64,000 bases of DNA, from positions 368,064 through 432,063 of the forward strand of contig NZ_JAIUHR010000002.1 of assembly GCF_020165195.1 (NCBI RefSeq), given 5' to 3'. Of the stretch, positions 20,013 to 30,296 are shown in pieces. The position numbers and the translations under genes were made by a program. The DNA is from Mesorhizobium sp. CA14 (GTDB taxonomy: Bacteria > Pseudomonadota > Alphaproteobacteria > Rhizobiales > Rhizobiaceae). The number at the start of each line of letters is the position of its first letter. Within the stretch, counting starts at the first letter, position 1. The notes under the pieces are model-generated. The model searched no databases. It saw only the letters and a list, made by a program, of their open reading frames with translations, and was not told the origin of the DNA.

Positions 20013-21151
20013 TGGCCGAGGCCGCGATCAATAGCGCGCCGGCGCGGCCCCGCAGGCCATTTCTGTCGCCGCTCAACCAGAGGCGGTTGCAGAATTTCAA
20101 GGCCAACCAGCGCGGCTACTGGTCGCTCTGGATCTTTCTGTTGCTGTTCGTGCTGTCGCTGTTTTCCGAGTTGATCGCCAACGACAAGCCGATCATCGCC
20201 TCCTACAAGGCCGAGATCCTGTTTCCGGTCCTGGTCGCCTATCCGGAGGAGAAGTTCGGCGGTTTCTATGCCGTCACCGACTATCGCGATCCGGTGATCC
20301 AGGACGAGATCAATTCCAACGGTTGGATGATCTGGCCGCCGGTCCGTTACTCCTACCAGACGGTCAACAACGCCATTCCGGAACCGGCGCCAGCAAAACC
20401 ATCCTGGCTTTATGACAAGAAGACCCGCTGCAGCCAGTACCCGCAAGGCGAGGCCGACGCCAACTGCACCGTCGGCAACTGGAACTGGCTGGGCACGGAC
20501 GATCAGGCCCGCGACGTGCTGGCGCGGGTGCTCTACGGCTTCCGGATCTCGGTTCTGTTCGGCCTGATCCTGACGCTTGGCTCCTCGCTGATCGGCGTCG
20601 CGGCCGGCGCGGTGCAAGGCTATTTCGGCGGTTGGACCGACCTTCTCTTCCAGCGTTTCATCGAGATCTGGTCGGCGATCCCGGTGCTCTATCTGCTGCT
20701 CATCATTTCCGCCATCCTGCCGCCCGGCTTCTTCATCCTGCTCGGCCTGATGCTGTTGTTTTCATGGGTGGCGCTGGTCGGCGTGGTGCGGGCCGAATTC
20801 CTGCGCGCGCGCAACTTCGAATATGTCAACGCGGCGCGCGCGCTGGGCGTGCCAAACCTCACCATCATGTTCCGCCACCTGTTGCCGAACGCCATGGTGG
20901 CGACGCTGACCTTCCTGCCCTTCCTTCTAAGTGGCTCGATCTCGACGCTCACCTCGCTCGACTATCTCGGCTTCGGCCTGCCGCCCGGCTCAGCCTCGCT
21001 CGGCGAATTGCTGAAACAGGCGCAGCGCAACCTCAACGCCCCCTGGCTCGGCATCTCCGGCTTCATCGTGATCTCCCTGATGCTGTCCCTGCTGGTCTTC
21101 ATCGGCGAGGCGACGCGCGACGCCTTCGATCCGCGCAAGACGTTCAAATGA
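20012..21151 (+). CDS. yejE: Yej-type peptide ABC transporter permease E
   Basis: A 379-residue permease partner of YejB. The first membrane helix is at about 40-58 (LWIFLLLFVLSLFSELI). A periplasmic domain of about 100 residues follows, with FGGFYAVTDYRDP and paired cysteines (C134 in TRCSQYPQG and C147 in ANCTVGN, probably a disulfide). The EAA loop (YVNAARALGVPNLTIMFRHL) lies near residue 280. The ATGA overlap at 21148-21151 couples it to the ATPase gene. Confidence 0.94.
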   Translation: MAEAAINSAPARPRRPFLSPLNQRRLQNFKANQRGYWSLWIFLLLFVLSLFSELIANDKPIIASYKAEILFPVLVAYPEEKFGGFYAVTDYRDPVIQDEINSNGWMIWPPVRYSYQTVNNAIPEPAPAKPSWLYDKKTRCSQYPQGEADANCTVGNWNWLGTDDQARDVLARVLYGFRISVLFGLILTLGSSLIGVAAGAVQGYFGGWTDLLFQRFIEIWSAIPVLYLLLIISAILPPGFFILLGLMLLFSWVALVGVVRAEFLRARNFEYVNAARALGVPNLTIMFRHLLPNAMVATLTFLPFLLSGSISTLTSLDYLGFGLPPGSASLGELLKQAQRNLNAPWLGISGFIVISLMLSLLVFIGEATRDAFDPRKTFK

Positions 21152-22776
21152 GCCAAGCCCTGCTTTCCGTCCAGGACCTGAGCGTCGCCTTCACGCAAGG
21201 CGGCAAGCAGGAGATCGCCGTCGACCATATCTCATTCGACATCGCCAAGGGTGAGACGCTTGCCCTAGTCGGCGAATCCGGCTCCGGCAAATCGGTCTCG
21301 GCGCTGTCGGTGCTGAAACTCCTGCCCTATCCCGCCGCCAGGCACCCCTCGGGCAAAATCCTGTTCGGCGGCGCCGACCTGCTCGCCATGAACGAGAAGG
21401 CGTTGCGCGGCGTGCGCGGCAACAAGATCACCATGATCTTCCAGGAGCCGATGACCTCGCTCAACCCGCTGCACACGATCGAGCAGCAGATCGTCGAGGT
21501 GCTGCAACTGCATCAGGGCCTGCGCGACGCCCCGGCGCGCGCGCGAACGCTGGAGCTGCTGACCGAGGTCGGCATCCGCGATCCGCAAAAACGCCTCGAC
21601 GCCTATCCGCACCAGCTTTCCGGCGGCCAGCGCCAGCGCGTCATGATCGCCATGGCCTTGGCCAACGAGCCGGAGCTTTTGATCGCCGACGAGCCGACGA
21701 CCGCGCTCGATGTTACCGTGCAGGCGCAGATCCTGGAACTGCTGGCCAAGCTGAAGAGCCGCAAGGGCATGTCGCTTTTGTTCATCACGCATGATCTCGG
21801 CATCGTGCGCAGGATCGCCGACCGCGTCTGCGTCATGACCAAGGGCAAGATCGTGGAGAGCGGCCCGACCAGGGAAATCTTCGCCAATCCGCGGCACGAC
21901 TACACCAAGCATCTGCTGGCCGCCGAGCCGAAGGGCAAGCCGCCCGCCGCCAACCCGGGCGCCAAATCCATCATGACGGGCAAGGACATCAAGGTCTGGT
22001 TCCCGATAAAGAAGGGTTTCTTCCGCAAGACCGTCGACCACGTAAAGGCCGTGGACGGCATCGACGTCACGGTGCGGGCCGGCCAGACGCTGGGCGTGGT
22101 CGGCGAATCCGGCTCGGGCAAGACAACGCTGGGTTTGGCGCTCGCGCGGATGATCTCCTCGAGCGGCACGATCAATTTCAACGGACGCGACATCAACCAG
22201 CTCTCTTTCGGCGCCATGCGGCCGCTGCGGCGCGAATTGCAGATCGTCTTCCAGGATCCGTTCGGATCGCTCAGCCCGCGCCTTTCGGTCTCCGAGATCA
22301 TCGAGGAAGGGCTGAAGATCCACGAGCCGAAGCTCTCGGCCGACCAGCGCGACAACAAGGTGATCGCCGTGCTGAAGGAGGTCGGCCTCGATCCCGAAAC
22401 GCGCCACCGCTACCCGCACGAGTTTTCCGGCGGCCAGCGCCAGCGCGTCGCCATCGCCCGCGCCATGGTGCTCAACCCGCGTTTCGTCATGCTCGACGAG
22501 CCGACCTCGGCGCTCGACATGAGCGTGCAGGCGCAGGTGGTCGACCTTTTGCGCAGCCTGCAGGCCAAGCACAATCTCGCTTATCTCTTCATCAGCCATG
22601 ACCTCAAGGTCGTCCGCGCCCTTGCCAACGACGTCATCGTCATGCGCAATGGCCAGATCGTCGAGGCGGGACCTTCCGAGCAGATTTTCAGCAGCCCGCA
22701 AACCGACTATACGCGGGCGCTCATGGCGGCGGCCTTCAAGATCGAGACCGCGCCGACCGGCGTGGTCAGCGAGTAA
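21148..22776 (+). CDS. yejF: Fused double ABC ATPase of the Yej-type transporter
   Basis: A 542-residue protein with two complete ATPase modules. Walker A is GESGSGKS at residues 42-49 and again near 318-326 (GESGSGKTT). Each half has an ABC signature (SGGQRQR) and a Walker B with DEPT. The start ATG overlaps the yejE stop; the open frame upstream is a shadow of yejE. The fused form makes a separate second ATPase unnecessary for this transporter. Confidence 0.95.
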   Translation: MSQALLSVQDLSVAFTQGGKQEIAVDHISFDIAKGETLALVGESGSGKSVSALSVLKLLPYPAARHPSGKILFGGADLLAMNEKALRGVRGNKITMIFQEPMTSLNPLHTIEQQIVEVLQLHQGLRDAPARARTLELLTEVGIRDPQKRLDAYPHQLSGGQRQRVMIAMALANEPELLIADEPTTALDVTVQAQILELLAKLKSRKGMSLLFITHDLGIVRRIADRVCVMTKGKIVESGPTREIFANPRHDYTKHLLAAEPKGKPPAANPGAKSIMTGKDIKVWFPIKKGFFRKTVDHVKAVDGIDVTVRAGQTLGVVGESGSGKTTLGLALARMISSSGTINFNGRDINQLSFGAMRPLRRELQIVFQDPFGSLSPRLSVSEIIEEGLKIHEPKLSADQRDNKVIAVLKEVGLDPETRHRYPHEFSGGQRQRVAIARAMVLNPRFVMLDEPTSALDMSVQAQVVDLLRSLQAKHNLAYLFISHDLKVVRALANDVIVMRNGQIVEAGPSEQIFSSPQTDYTRALMAAAFKIETAPTGVVSE

Positions 22777-22815
22777 CCCGACCGGTACTGGCGAACAGGG
22801 AAGAAAAATCCGAGA

Positions 22816-23757
22816 ATGGAAAAAGGCAAAATCCTGCTTGCCCTCACGGGCATCCACCCGCAGCGCTGGCACGAGTTGCTCTCGGCCGAGCGCGAGGTCG
22901 TGCTGGAGCCGAACGGCGCCGACGACCCGTCGATCACCTATGCGGTGGTGTGGAAGCAGAAGCCGAACCTTCTCAAATCGCTGCCCAATCTGCGCGCCAT
23001 CTTCTCGATCGGCGCCGGCGTCGACCACATCTTTGCCGATCCCGGCCTGCCCGACGTGCCGATCGTCAAGATCGTCGCCGACAATCTTACCCAGTACATG
23101 GTCGAATATGTCGTCTGGCGCGTGCTCGACCACCATCGTCAGGCGTCGCTTTACCGGGCCCAGCAGCAGAAGAAGATTTGGCACGAGCCGCCGCAACGGG
23201 TGGCCGGCGACGTCTCCGTCGGCATCATGGGGCTTGGCAGTCTTGGCCGCGCCGCGGCTTCGGCGTTGTTGTCGCTCGGCTTCGCCGTCAACGGATGGTC
23301 GCGCAGCGAGCGGCCGATGAAGGGCGTTTCGACCTATGCCGGCGAGGCGGGGCTAATCCCCTTCCTCAATGCCACCGATATCCTGGTCGTGCTTCTGCCG
23401 CTCACGCCGCAGACCCAAGGCATCGTCAATTACGGGCTGCTCAAGGAACTGCGCCGGCGCAACGGCCTTGGCGGCGCCGTGCTGATCAATGCCGGGCGCG
23501 GACGGCTGCAGAAGGATGCCGACATTTTGCGCGCGCTGGACGACGGCACGCTGAAGGAAGCGAGCCTCGACGTGTTCGAGGTCGAACCGCTGCCGAAGAC
23601 CAGCCCGTTGTGGAGCCATCCGAAAGTGTTCGTCACGCCGCATGCGGCGGCGACGTCGGATCCCGCTCACCTGGTACCCATCATGCTGCGTCAGATGGCA
23701 GCTTACGAGCGCGGCGAGAAGCTCGATAATCTGGTCGACCGAGAGGCGGGGTATTAG
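22816..23757 (+). CDS. D-2-hydroxyacid dehydrogenase, GhrA-like
   Basis: A 313-residue NAD(P)-dependent dehydrogenase, most like glyoxylate/hydroxypyruvate reductase A. The dinucleotide-binding GLGSLGRAAA follows IMG at about residue 138. The catalytic set is visible: Arg in INAGRGRLQ, Glu in DVFEVEPLP, and His in TPHAAATSDP. It lies 39 bases after yejF, so it may be read from the same transcript, and its stop overlaps that of the convergent kinase-like gene. Confidence 0.9.
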   Translation: MEKGKILLALTGIHPQRWHELLSAEREVVLEPNGADDPSITYAVVWKQKPNLLKSLPNLRAIFSIGAGVDHIFADPGLPDVPIVKIVADNLTQYMVEYVVWRVLDHHRQASLYRAQQQKKIWHEPPQRVAGDVSVGIMGLGSLGRAAASALLSLGFAVNGWSRSERPMKGVSTYAGEAGLIPFLNATDILVVLLPLTPQTQGIVNYGLLKELRRRNGLGGAVLINAGRGRLQKDADILRALDDGTLKEASLDVFEVEPLPKTSPLWSHPKVFVTPHAAATSDPAHLVPIMLRQMAAYERGEKLDNLVDREAGY

Positions 23758-24284
23758 TCGGGAGTCAGACCCCATTCGTGGAAGCGCTGTTTGATCGCCC
23801 GCAGCGAACGCAGTTGCAGCTTCGGCAGATCGAGTTCTTCGAACATCGCCCGGTATTTCCTGCGGTTTCGCGGCGTGGTGACGGCGATGTGGTGGATCAT
23901 GTCCCATTTGACGCTGTCGCGCCCGCCTACCAGAGCGCCGTGCCGCTTGGTCTCGAACAGCGTTCGCCGAAAGTAGCGCAACAGACTCGCTGGGGTAGAG
24001 ATGTCCAGCAGGATCAAGCCTGTCGCCCGCCGAAGGCGCTGCGGCATGCAAACTGAATAATTTCCGTCCATCACCCAGCGCTCGCAGGCTGTCGCAGCAT
24101 CGTGCAGGGCGATGAATTCCTCCCTCGGACGCTGCTGCCAATCCGTATTGGGCAGATGAAAGAGCTGATCGAGGTGAACGGCTTCCAAGCCGCGCTTGCG
24201 CGCGATCGCGTTGGCAAGGGTGGACTTACCGCTGTTGGACGGTCCCAGGATACAGATGCGGTCGCCGAGATCCCAGAGATTCAT
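23754..24284 (-). CDS. P-loop kinase-like protein (FlaR/topology modulation type)
   Basis: A 176-residue single-domain P-loop NTPase. Walker A is GPSNSGKST at residues 14-22, followed by HLDQLFHLPNTDW, which resembles the substrate region of FlaR or adenylate-kinase-like proteins. WVMDGNYS and LLDIS are further family-like motifs. No substrate can be named. ATG 24284 is preferred over a TTG at 24308. The gene is convergent with the dehydrogenase; the stops overlap by 4 bases. Confidence 0.75.
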   Translation of the reverse strand: MNLWDLGDRICILGPSNSGKSTLANAIARKRGLEAVHLDQLFHLPNTDWQQRPREEFIALHDAATACERWVMDGNYSVCMPQRLRRATGLILLDISTPASLLRYFRRTLFETKRHGALVGGRDSVKWDMIHHIAVTTPRNRRKYRAMFEELDLPKLQLRSLRAIKQRFHEWGLTPD

Positions 24285-24358
24285 CGGTTGGTCTTTCAAG
24301 CGCGTCAAACACTCGTCGGTCCAGCCGAGCGTTAAACAGAATATCGGATATCGGACAC

Positions 24359-24733
24359 TCAGGAAGGCTTCGAGCCGGACAGCCCGAGCGTCTCCTTCTT
24401 CTTCGGCTTGCCGCAGTCGCGGCGTTCGATCGAGCGGTTCATGGCGTCGATCTCGCCGCTCGCCTTGTTGCTGGCGCGCTGCGCCTTGGAGCGCGTGTCA
24501 GGTATGAACGGGCCGAAGCCCATGGCCGGATTGGAAAAGCTCGGCTTGGCAGTGACGGGCAGATTGTTCTGCCGCGCCAGTTGATTGCGCTGCGCCAGCA
24601 ATTGGTCGCAAGGCACATCGTCATATTGCAATGAGGATTGGACATCCTCGTCCTGGCGCTCGGCCATCGACGTGCCGCCGACACAGCCGGCCACCGTCAG
24701 GCAAGATGCCAATGCAACCATGGTCCAGCGCAT
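24359..24733 (-). CDS. Small putative lipoprotein
   Basis: A 124-residue secreted protein of unknown function. The signal LASCLTVAGC ends in a lipobox-like VAGC at residue 17. The mature part is polar, has two further cysteines (DVPCDQLL and RRDCGKP) and a repeated run of Gln/Asn/Arg around residues 45-60. Such short lipoproteins are common in Rhizobiales envelopes. ATG 24733 is preferred because it starts the signal; a longer frame exists upstream. Confidence 0.7.
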   Translation of the reverse strand: MRWTMVALASCLTVAGCVGGTSMAERQDEDVQSSLQYDDVPCDQLLAQRNQLARQNNLPVTAKPSFSNPAMGFGPFIPDTRSKAQRASNKASGEIDAMNRSIERRDCGKPKKKETLGLSGSKPS

Positions 24734-24807
24734 GGATATCTCCTCATGGTGTCCGCCCCGCGCTACCCGGACCATGCCATTCAGGCTTTTTCGCAGCAAG
24801 GCCGACC

Positions 24808-25752
24808 TCATGCCGTTGCCGGATTCCCCACCTCGGCGGCTGCCGCGGGGACGCCGGCCACGATGGCCAGGCCCTCGACCGGGTCATGCCGGTCGTGCCG
24901 GATGACCATACTTTCCAGCGACAGGACCGCAAGCCCGTTGGCGCAAAGCACGCGCCGCGCATAGGCCTCGGAATGGGCGTAACGCCGCGACGGCAAAAGG
25001 GCAAAATCGCCGCCGCCGGCAAGCGTCTCGAGCGAAAACGCGAACATACCATCCTCGGCAAGCATGCCCGCCACCGCGCCGACGATGCCTTCGAGCGCGC
25101 CGAGATAGATGAACACGTCGGCCGCGACCACGAGGTTGGCCCTGTCGCCTGTGTAAGAGAAATGCTGGAGATCGGCCTTGGCGAGCCGGTTATAGATGCC
25201 CTTGGCTTTCGCCTTCCTCAGCATGCCGGCCGAGATGTCGTAACCCTCCAGCCGGTCGGCGAGCGGCCGCAGCCTTTCGCCCATCAGGCCGGTGCCGCAG
25301 CCGAGGTCGAGGGCCAGCCGGAACCGGCCGGGCCTTGCCTTGCGTATGGCGCGCTCGAGAAAATCCGGCAGCCCGTAGCCGAGCTTCTGGACAAGCGAGT
25401 CCTCGAAAGAGTCGGCATAGTGATCGAACAAGGTCTCGACGAAGGCGCTGGGCGGCGCCGCTGCGGCCGGCGCCTTGCCGATCAGTTGAAGCTTGAGCGC
25501 GGCGCCAAGGCGATCCGCGGGGTCCAGCTTCAGCGTCATGGCCCAGGCCTGCGCGGCCTGGTCGGGCAGGTTAGCCGCCTCCTGCATCTCGCCGAGGCGA
25601 AACCAGCCCGCCGCCCATTGCGGCGCCAGTCCCATCGCGCCGAGCAGAAGCTCGGCCGCCTGCGCCGGCTCGCCCGAGGCGAGCAGCATCTCGGCGAAAT
25701 CGGCGCGACGGTCGGCGTTCAAATCGCCCGACGAGGCCTGGAGCGGTTTCAT
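24808..25752 (-). CDS. TPR-containing SAM-dependent methyltransferase
   Basis: A 314-residue protein. Residues about 15-80 hold two tetratricopeptide-like helical pairs (ADFAEMLLASGEPAQAAEL and WFRLGEMQEAANLPDQAAQA). A class I methyltransferase domain follows, with SAM-binding motif LDLGCGTGLMGERL at 148-161 and YDISAGMLRKA as motif II. The target is unknown. It is divergent from the exonuclease gene, whose start lies about 100 bases to the right. Confidence 0.85.
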   Translation of the reverse strand: MKPLQASSGDLNADRRADFAEMLLASGEPAQAAELLLGAMGLAPQWAAGWFRLGEMQEAANLPDQAAQAWAMTLKLDPADRLGAALKLQLIGKAPAAAAPPSAFVETLFDHYADSFEDSLVQKLGYGLPDFLERAIRKARPGRFRLALDLGCGTGLMGERLRPLADRLEGYDISAGMLRKAKAKGIYNRLAKADLQHFSYTGDRANLVVAADVFIYLGALEGIVGAVAGMLAEDGMFAFSLETLAGGGDFALLPSRRYAHSEAYARRVLCANGLAVLSLESMVIRHDRHDPVEGLAIVAGVPAAAAEVGNPATA

Positions 25753-25850
25753 CTTTTGAACAATCCCATCGGCGAGGCGGAGCCGGCAAGGGGCTGTAGG
25801 ACGAGTCAGCAGTCTCTTGCAACAGGCTTCCCGCGCGGAATTTAGCCACT

Positions 25851-26873
25851 ATGTTCAAAGCCATGCGCGCCAGCGACCTGCTCAAGCCCCGGCCGGAGGG
25901 CCTCTATTGCCAGCCCGGCGATTTCTTCATCGATCCGGTGCGGCCCGTCGGGCGGGCGCTGATCACGCATGGCCATTCCGACCATGCGCGCTCCGGCCAC
26001 CGCTCGGTGCTGGCCACGCAAGAGACGCTCGACATCATGGGGTTGCGTTATGGCGAGGATTTCGCCGGAACGACGCAGGCCGCTGCTCTCGGTCAGACGA
26101 TCGACATCAACGGCGTCGCCGTCACCTTCCATCCGGCCGGGCATGTGCTGGGCTCGGCGCAGATCTGCGTCGAGCATGGGGACATGCGCATCGTCGCCTC
26201 CGGCGACTACAAGCGTCAGAACGATGCCACCTGCCTGCCGTTCGAGCCCATACGGTGCGATGTCTTCATCACCGAAGCGACGTTCGGCCTGCCGGTGTTT
26301 CGCCATCCGCCGGACCATGAGGAGATAGCGCGCGTGCTCAAATCGGCGGCGCAATTTCCCGAACGCTCGCATCTGATCGGCGCTTATGCGCTCGGCAAGG
26401 CGCAGCGCGTGATGCGGTTGTTGCGCGACGCCGGCTACGACAGTCCGATCTATATCCACGGCGCGCTGGCGAAGCTCAGCGAATATTATCAACGCCAGGG
26501 CATCGATCTCGGCACGCTCGAGCCGGCGACGGTTGAAAGCGGCAGCAAGGCCGACTTCGCCGGCGCGATCGTCGTCGGGCCGCCGTCGGCTTTCGCCGAC
26601 CGCTGGGCGCGGCGTTTTCCCGACCCGATCTCCTGCTTCGCCTCGGGCTGGATGCGCATCCGCCAGCGCGCCAAGCAGGGCGGCGTCGAGCTGCCGCTGA
26701 TCATTTCCGACCACGCCGATTGGGACGAGCTGATCATCACGATCACGGAAACCGGCGCGGAGGAAATCTGGGTCACGCATGGCCGCGAGGAGGCGCTGGT
26801 GCGCTGGTGCGAGCTGGAGGGCATCGCGGCGCGGCCGCTGCATCTCGTAGGCTATGAGGACGAGGGCGATTGA
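25851..26873 (+). CDS. Ligase-associated metallo-beta-lactamase DNA exonuclease
   Basis: A 340-residue enzyme of the SNM1/CPSF-like metallo-beta-lactamase group. The metal site motif is HGHSDH at residues 40-45; further ligands are likely in FHPAGHVLGSAQ and SGDYKR. Homologues sit beside an ATP-dependent ligase, and in fuller clusters beside Lhr-Core helicase and an MPE phosphodiesterase, and are thought to process DNA ends for repair. Here the ligase follows after an inserted repeat; Lhr and MPE are not in view. Confidence 0.9.
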   Translation: MFKAMRASDLLKPRPEGLYCQPGDFFIDPVRPVGRALITHGHSDHARSGHRSVLATQETLDIMGLRYGEDFAGTTQAAALGQTIDINGVAVTFHPAGHVLGSAQICVEHGDMRIVASGDYKRQNDATCLPFEPIRCDVFITEATFGLPVFRHPPDHEEIARVLKSAAQFPERSHLIGAYALGKAQRVMRLLRDAGYDSPIYIHGALAKLSEYYQRQGIDLGTLEPATVESGSKADFAGAIVVGPPSAFADRWARRFPDPISCFASGWMRIRQRAKQGGVELPLIISDHADWDELIITITETGAEEIWVTHGREEALVRWCELEGIAARPLHLVGYEDEGD

Positions 26874-26915
26874 TGGCCGAAGTGGTTTCGACAATCGCTG
26901 ACGTTGCGCTCTACG

Positions 26916-27076
26916 GCGCCCCCCTCTGTCCTGCCGGACATCTCCCCCTCAAGGGGGGAGATCAGACGTCACGCCGACTTTCGCCAATCTCCGACGCTTC
27001 GGGGGGAGAACCAGCAGCGCAACTGCTGATCTCCCCCCTAGAGGGGGAGATGGCCGGCAGGCCAGAGGGGGGCGCC
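26916..27076. repeat. Large inverted-repeat intergenic element, copy 2
   Basis: The ends GGCGCCCCCCTCTG and CAGAGGGGGGCGCC are inverted copies, with inner C-run/G-run palindromes at each arm (AGGGGGGAGATC on the left, GATCTCCCC on the right). It shares the CTGTCCTGCCGGACATCTCC arm with the copy at 5638-5793. It fills almost the whole exonuclease-ligase gap. An open frame at 26870-27118 is made of this repeat and is not called. Confidence 0.8.
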
Positions 27077-27114
27077 TCGCGCCGGCTCTCGCAATTGGCC
27101 TGGCGCAGCCAGCC

Positions 27115-28716
27115 ATGAACCGCTTCGCCGAGCTCCTCGACCGCCTCGTGCTGACGCCGTCGCGCAACGGCAAGCTGACGCTGCTGACCGACTATTTCCG
27201 CAGCGTCGAGGATCCCGATCGCGGGTTGGCGCTCGCCGCCATCACCGGCGATCTCAACATCGCGGCGGTGAAGCCGGCGATGCTGCGCGCGCTGGTGGTC
27301 GAGCGCATGGACCCGGTGCTATTCGGCTATTCCTACGACTATGTCGGCGACCTCGCCGAGACCGTGTCGCTGGTCTGGCCGCAACCACAAGGGCACATCC
27401 CCAATCATGTGCCGACGCTTGCCGAGGTGGTCGCCAGACTGCAGGCGGCAAGCCGCTCCGACGGACCCAGTGTGCTGGCGCGGCTGCTCGACGACGCCAG
27501 CATCTCGGCGCGCTTCGCCATCATCAAGCTGGTGACCGGCGGCTTGCGCATCGGCGTGTCGGCGCGGCTCGCTAAGCAGGCGCTGGCCGACCTCGGTCAA
27601 GTCGACGTCGCCGAGATCGAGGAGCTCTGGCACGGTCTGGCGCCGCCTTACGCCGAGCTGTTCGCCTGGCTGGAGGGCCGGGCGGAAAAGCCGAGGAGCG
27701 CGGCGCTCGCGCTGTTCCGACCGGTGATGCTCTCCAATGCCGTCGATGACAACGACCTCGAAAAGCTCGATCCGGCCGATTATGCGGCGGAATGGAAGTG
27801 GGACGGCATCCGCGTGCAGGCGGTGTGCGAAGGTGGCGTGCGCCGGCTCTATTCGCGCACCGGAGACGACGTGTCGGGCGCCTTCCCGGACCTTGCCGCC
27901 GCCATGAATTTCGAGGCGGCGCTGGACGGCGAGCTTTTGGTCGGGGACCCGCGCGAGGCGACCGGAACCTTTTCCGACCTGCAGCAGCGGCTGAACCGCA
28001 AGAGCGTGTCGCCAAGGATCCAGCAGCAATATCCGGCTTTCATGCGCTGCTACGACGCGCTGCAGATCGACGGCGAGGACCTGCGCGCGCTGCCTTTCGC
28101 CGAGCGCCGCAAGCGGCTCGAGGCTTTCGTCGGGACACTCGATCCCAGCCGCTTTGATCTCTCGCCGCTGGTCGCGTTTTCCGATTGGGAGACGCTGGAG
28201 CGGCTGCGCCAGGCGCCGCCGCATCCGATCATCGAAGGGGTGATGCTGAAGCGCTGGGATTCGCCCTATCTGGCCGGCCGGCCGAAGGGCCCTTGGTTCA
28301 AGTGGAAGCGCGACCCGCACACAATCGACGCGGTGCTGATGTATGCGCAGCGCGGCCATGGCAAGCGCTCGAGCTTTTATTCCGACTACACGTTCGGCGT
28401 CTGGTCCGGCCCGGAGGGCTCGGAAGAGCTGGTGCCGGTCGGCAAGGCCTATTTCGGCTTCACCGACGAGGAGTTGAGAGAAATCGACAAATATGTGCGC
28501 GACAACACGATCGAGCGTTTCGGGCCTGTGCGCTCGGTGCGCGCCGATCGCAGGAACGGCCTAGTGCTGGAGGTGGCATTCGAGGGCCTTAACCGCTCGA
28601 CCCGCCACAAATCGGGCGTGGCGATGCGCTTTCCCCGCATCTCACGGCTGCGCTGGGACAAGCCGGCGGCTGAAGCCGACCGCATAGAGACGCTGCAGGC
28701 GTTGCTAGATAGTTAG
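27115..28716 (+). CDS. ATP-dependent DNA ligase (exonuclease-associated)
   Basis: A 533-residue ligase. The adenylated lysine is K228 in motif I (EWKWDGIRVQ); motif IV is EGVMLKRWDSPY and motif V is WFKWKRD. The N-terminal 220 residues form the DNA-binding domain of the LigB/archaeal-eukaryal type, and an OB domain follows. It should seal nicks after end trimming by the exonuclease encoded upstream. It is distinct from the shorter phage ligase at 55520-56389. Confidence 0.93.
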   Translation: MNRFAELLDRLVLTPSRNGKLTLLTDYFRSVEDPDRGLALAAITGDLNIAAVKPAMLRALVVERMDPVLFGYSYDYVGDLAETVSLVWPQPQGHIPNHVPTLAEVVARLQAASRSDGPSVLARLLDDASISARFAIIKLVTGGLRIGVSARLAKQALADLGQVDVAEIEELWHGLAPPYAELFAWLEGRAEKPRSAALALFRPVMLSNAVDDNDLEKLDPADYAAEWKWDGIRVQAVCEGGVRRLYSRTGDDVSGAFPDLAAAMNFEAALDGELLVGDPREATGTFSDLQQRLNRKSVSPRIQQQYPAFMRCYDALQIDGEDLRALPFAERRKRLEAFVGTLDPSRFDLSPLVAFSDWETLERLRQAPPHPIIEGVMLKRWDSPYLAGRPKGPWFKWKRDPHTIDAVLMYAQRGHGKRSSFYSDYTFGVWSGPEGSEELVPVGKAYFGFTDEELREIDKYVRDNTIERFGPVRSVRADRRNGLVLEVAFEGLNRSTRHKSGVAMRFPRISRLRWDKPAAEADRIETLQALLDS

Positions 28717-28774
28717 GAAATCGGCGCCGGTGCTTCACCCCACCCGGCTTGCGTGGACAGGTACAACGACGCGA

Positions 28775-29971
28775 TCACTGCGCGATCGAGACGCGGATCT
28801 CGTAAATATCCACCGACTTGCCCTTTTGGTCGAAGTCGGAATTGACGGCGATGGTGCCGGCGGCGCCCGGATGCTTGTTCGGGAACTGCACGTCGAACAG
28901 ATATTCGTTGCGCTCGTGGCCGACGGCGTAGCGCTTGCGGCCGCAATCGCCGAGATCGCCGAAATTGCAGTCGATCGAGATCTGCGTCTCCTTGCCTTCT
29001 TCCGAACGGGCGACGACGTCGAACATGGCATGCTTGCCGGCAAGCTTCTCCAGCACGCCCTGGCCGACATCGAAGGCGATGGCCGAACCCGACGCGCCCG
29101 AGCGGATGCGCAGGAACTGGCCGGTGTCGTCCTTCATCACCTCGGCGGCGGCGTCGGACGGCGCGCTGACATGGGTCGGGTCGGCGGGCGAGAAGACGTT
29201 GATCCAGTTCTTCGACTGGTCCGCCTCGCCCGGCTTCTGCGGCGACCCTGGCTCGGCCGGCTGCGAGGAATCCTCGTCGTCCAGCGTCGGCGTCGGTTCG
29301 GGCGGGCCGGTGTTGAGCTCGGCCGCGGTCTTGAAGACGCCGGTCTGCTTGGCGAAATAGAGGCCGATGCCGGCGGCCGCGAGCAATGTCGCGACGACGA
29401 AGATCGCGGTCAGCGGCAGACGCCGGCCCCTGATCCGCCGCTCGTCGCGGTCGGGCACGACCTGGGCGCCGTTGCCGACCGGGGCGCCCGGCGAATCATC
29501 GAGCGAGGGCGCGTCGGGAAGCGCTGTCTCATCCGGCATGATGTCGGGCACGCGCGGCAGCACGCGCGAACGCGGCCGGTCCGAAGCATCGGGCTGTACC
29601 GGGCCGTCGACGGTGATCGAGGGCGACGGCGCGGTTTGCGACGGCGGCAGCGGCGCGTCGACCGCCGGCGCGGCCGATTCGGCTGGCGCTTCGACGCGGG
29701 GATCCGGCGCGCCATTGCCGGCAGGCGCGACGTTTTCCGGCGGCAGCGTCACCTCTGGCACGGCCGGCAGGAACTCCGATTCGATCTCAGTGATCTTGGC
29801 CTGAACTGCCTTGCGGCGGCTGATGGCGGCCTCTACCGTGACGTTCGGATTGGCCTGCAGGACGCGGTCGAGCGCGGCAAAGGCCGATCGATAGACCTTT
29901 TCTCGGAACGCCCGGTCCTCGGCATTGCCTTTCTCGAAGGCATTGCGGATCGCTTTCTCGATGGGGTCCAA
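28775..29971 (-). CDS. Membrane-anchored protein with large periplasmic domain
   Basis: A 398-residue protein of unknown function. The first 60 residues are helical and polar, then comes a long Pro/Ala-rich linker, one membrane helix (LPLTAIFVVATLLAAAGIGL, near residue 200), and a periplasmic C-terminal domain of about 170 residues. TTG 29971 is preferred because AGAGGAA (about 29978-29984) precedes it by 6 bases; another TTG at 30037 has no ribosome site. The domain order resembles anchored envelope regulators but no family is recognised. Confidence 0.65.
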   Translation of the reverse strand: MDPIEKAIRNAFEKGNAEDRAFREKVYRSAFAALDRVLQANPNVTVEAAISRRKAVQAKITEIESEFLPAVPEVTLPPENVAPAGNGAPDPRVEAPAESAAPAVDAPLPPSQTAPSPSITVDGPVQPDASDRPRSRVLPRVPDIMPDETALPDAPSLDDSPGAPVGNGAQVVPDRDERRIRGRRLPLTAIFVVATLLAAAGIGLYFAKQTGVFKTAAELNTGPPEPTPTLDDEDSSQPAEPGSPQKPGEADQSKNWINVFSPADPTHVSAPSDAAAEVMKDDTGQFLRIRSGASGSAIAFDVGQGVLEKLAGKHAMFDVVARSEEGKETQISIDCNFGDLGDCGRKRYAVGHERNEYLFDVQFPNKHPGAAGTIAVNSDFDQKGKSVDIYEIRVSIAQ

Positions 29972-30296
29972 GCGAGCTTCCTCTGCGCGTTCGCTCCCGG
30001 TTGTCTGATCGTTAGCCGCAGACGACCAATCAATCAACGGCGAGCGGCCAAAGCCATTTCGGCATTTTTTGTTGAAGAATCAACATTTTTCGTCACCGCC
30101 GGCACGGCCGCGCCGGCCAGCCGGCGCAAAGGACGGCCGGCCCGCACGCCACCACAGGCCGTGCCCAGCGCCCGTCGCGCGGTAACCGTAGATCGGAATT
30201 GCCGCCGGCGAGGCCGGAATTCACCGCTGCCCATCTTGAATTAGTGAGCGGTTGAGTCTATCACCCAGCCCATTCTGGAAGCCTGACGCTTCCCGG

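Noticed and set aside
26870..27118. Small + strand open frame after the exonuclease gene
   Set aside because: It is made of the inverted-repeat element at 26916-27076; its product is repeat translation shared with the 5638 copy.
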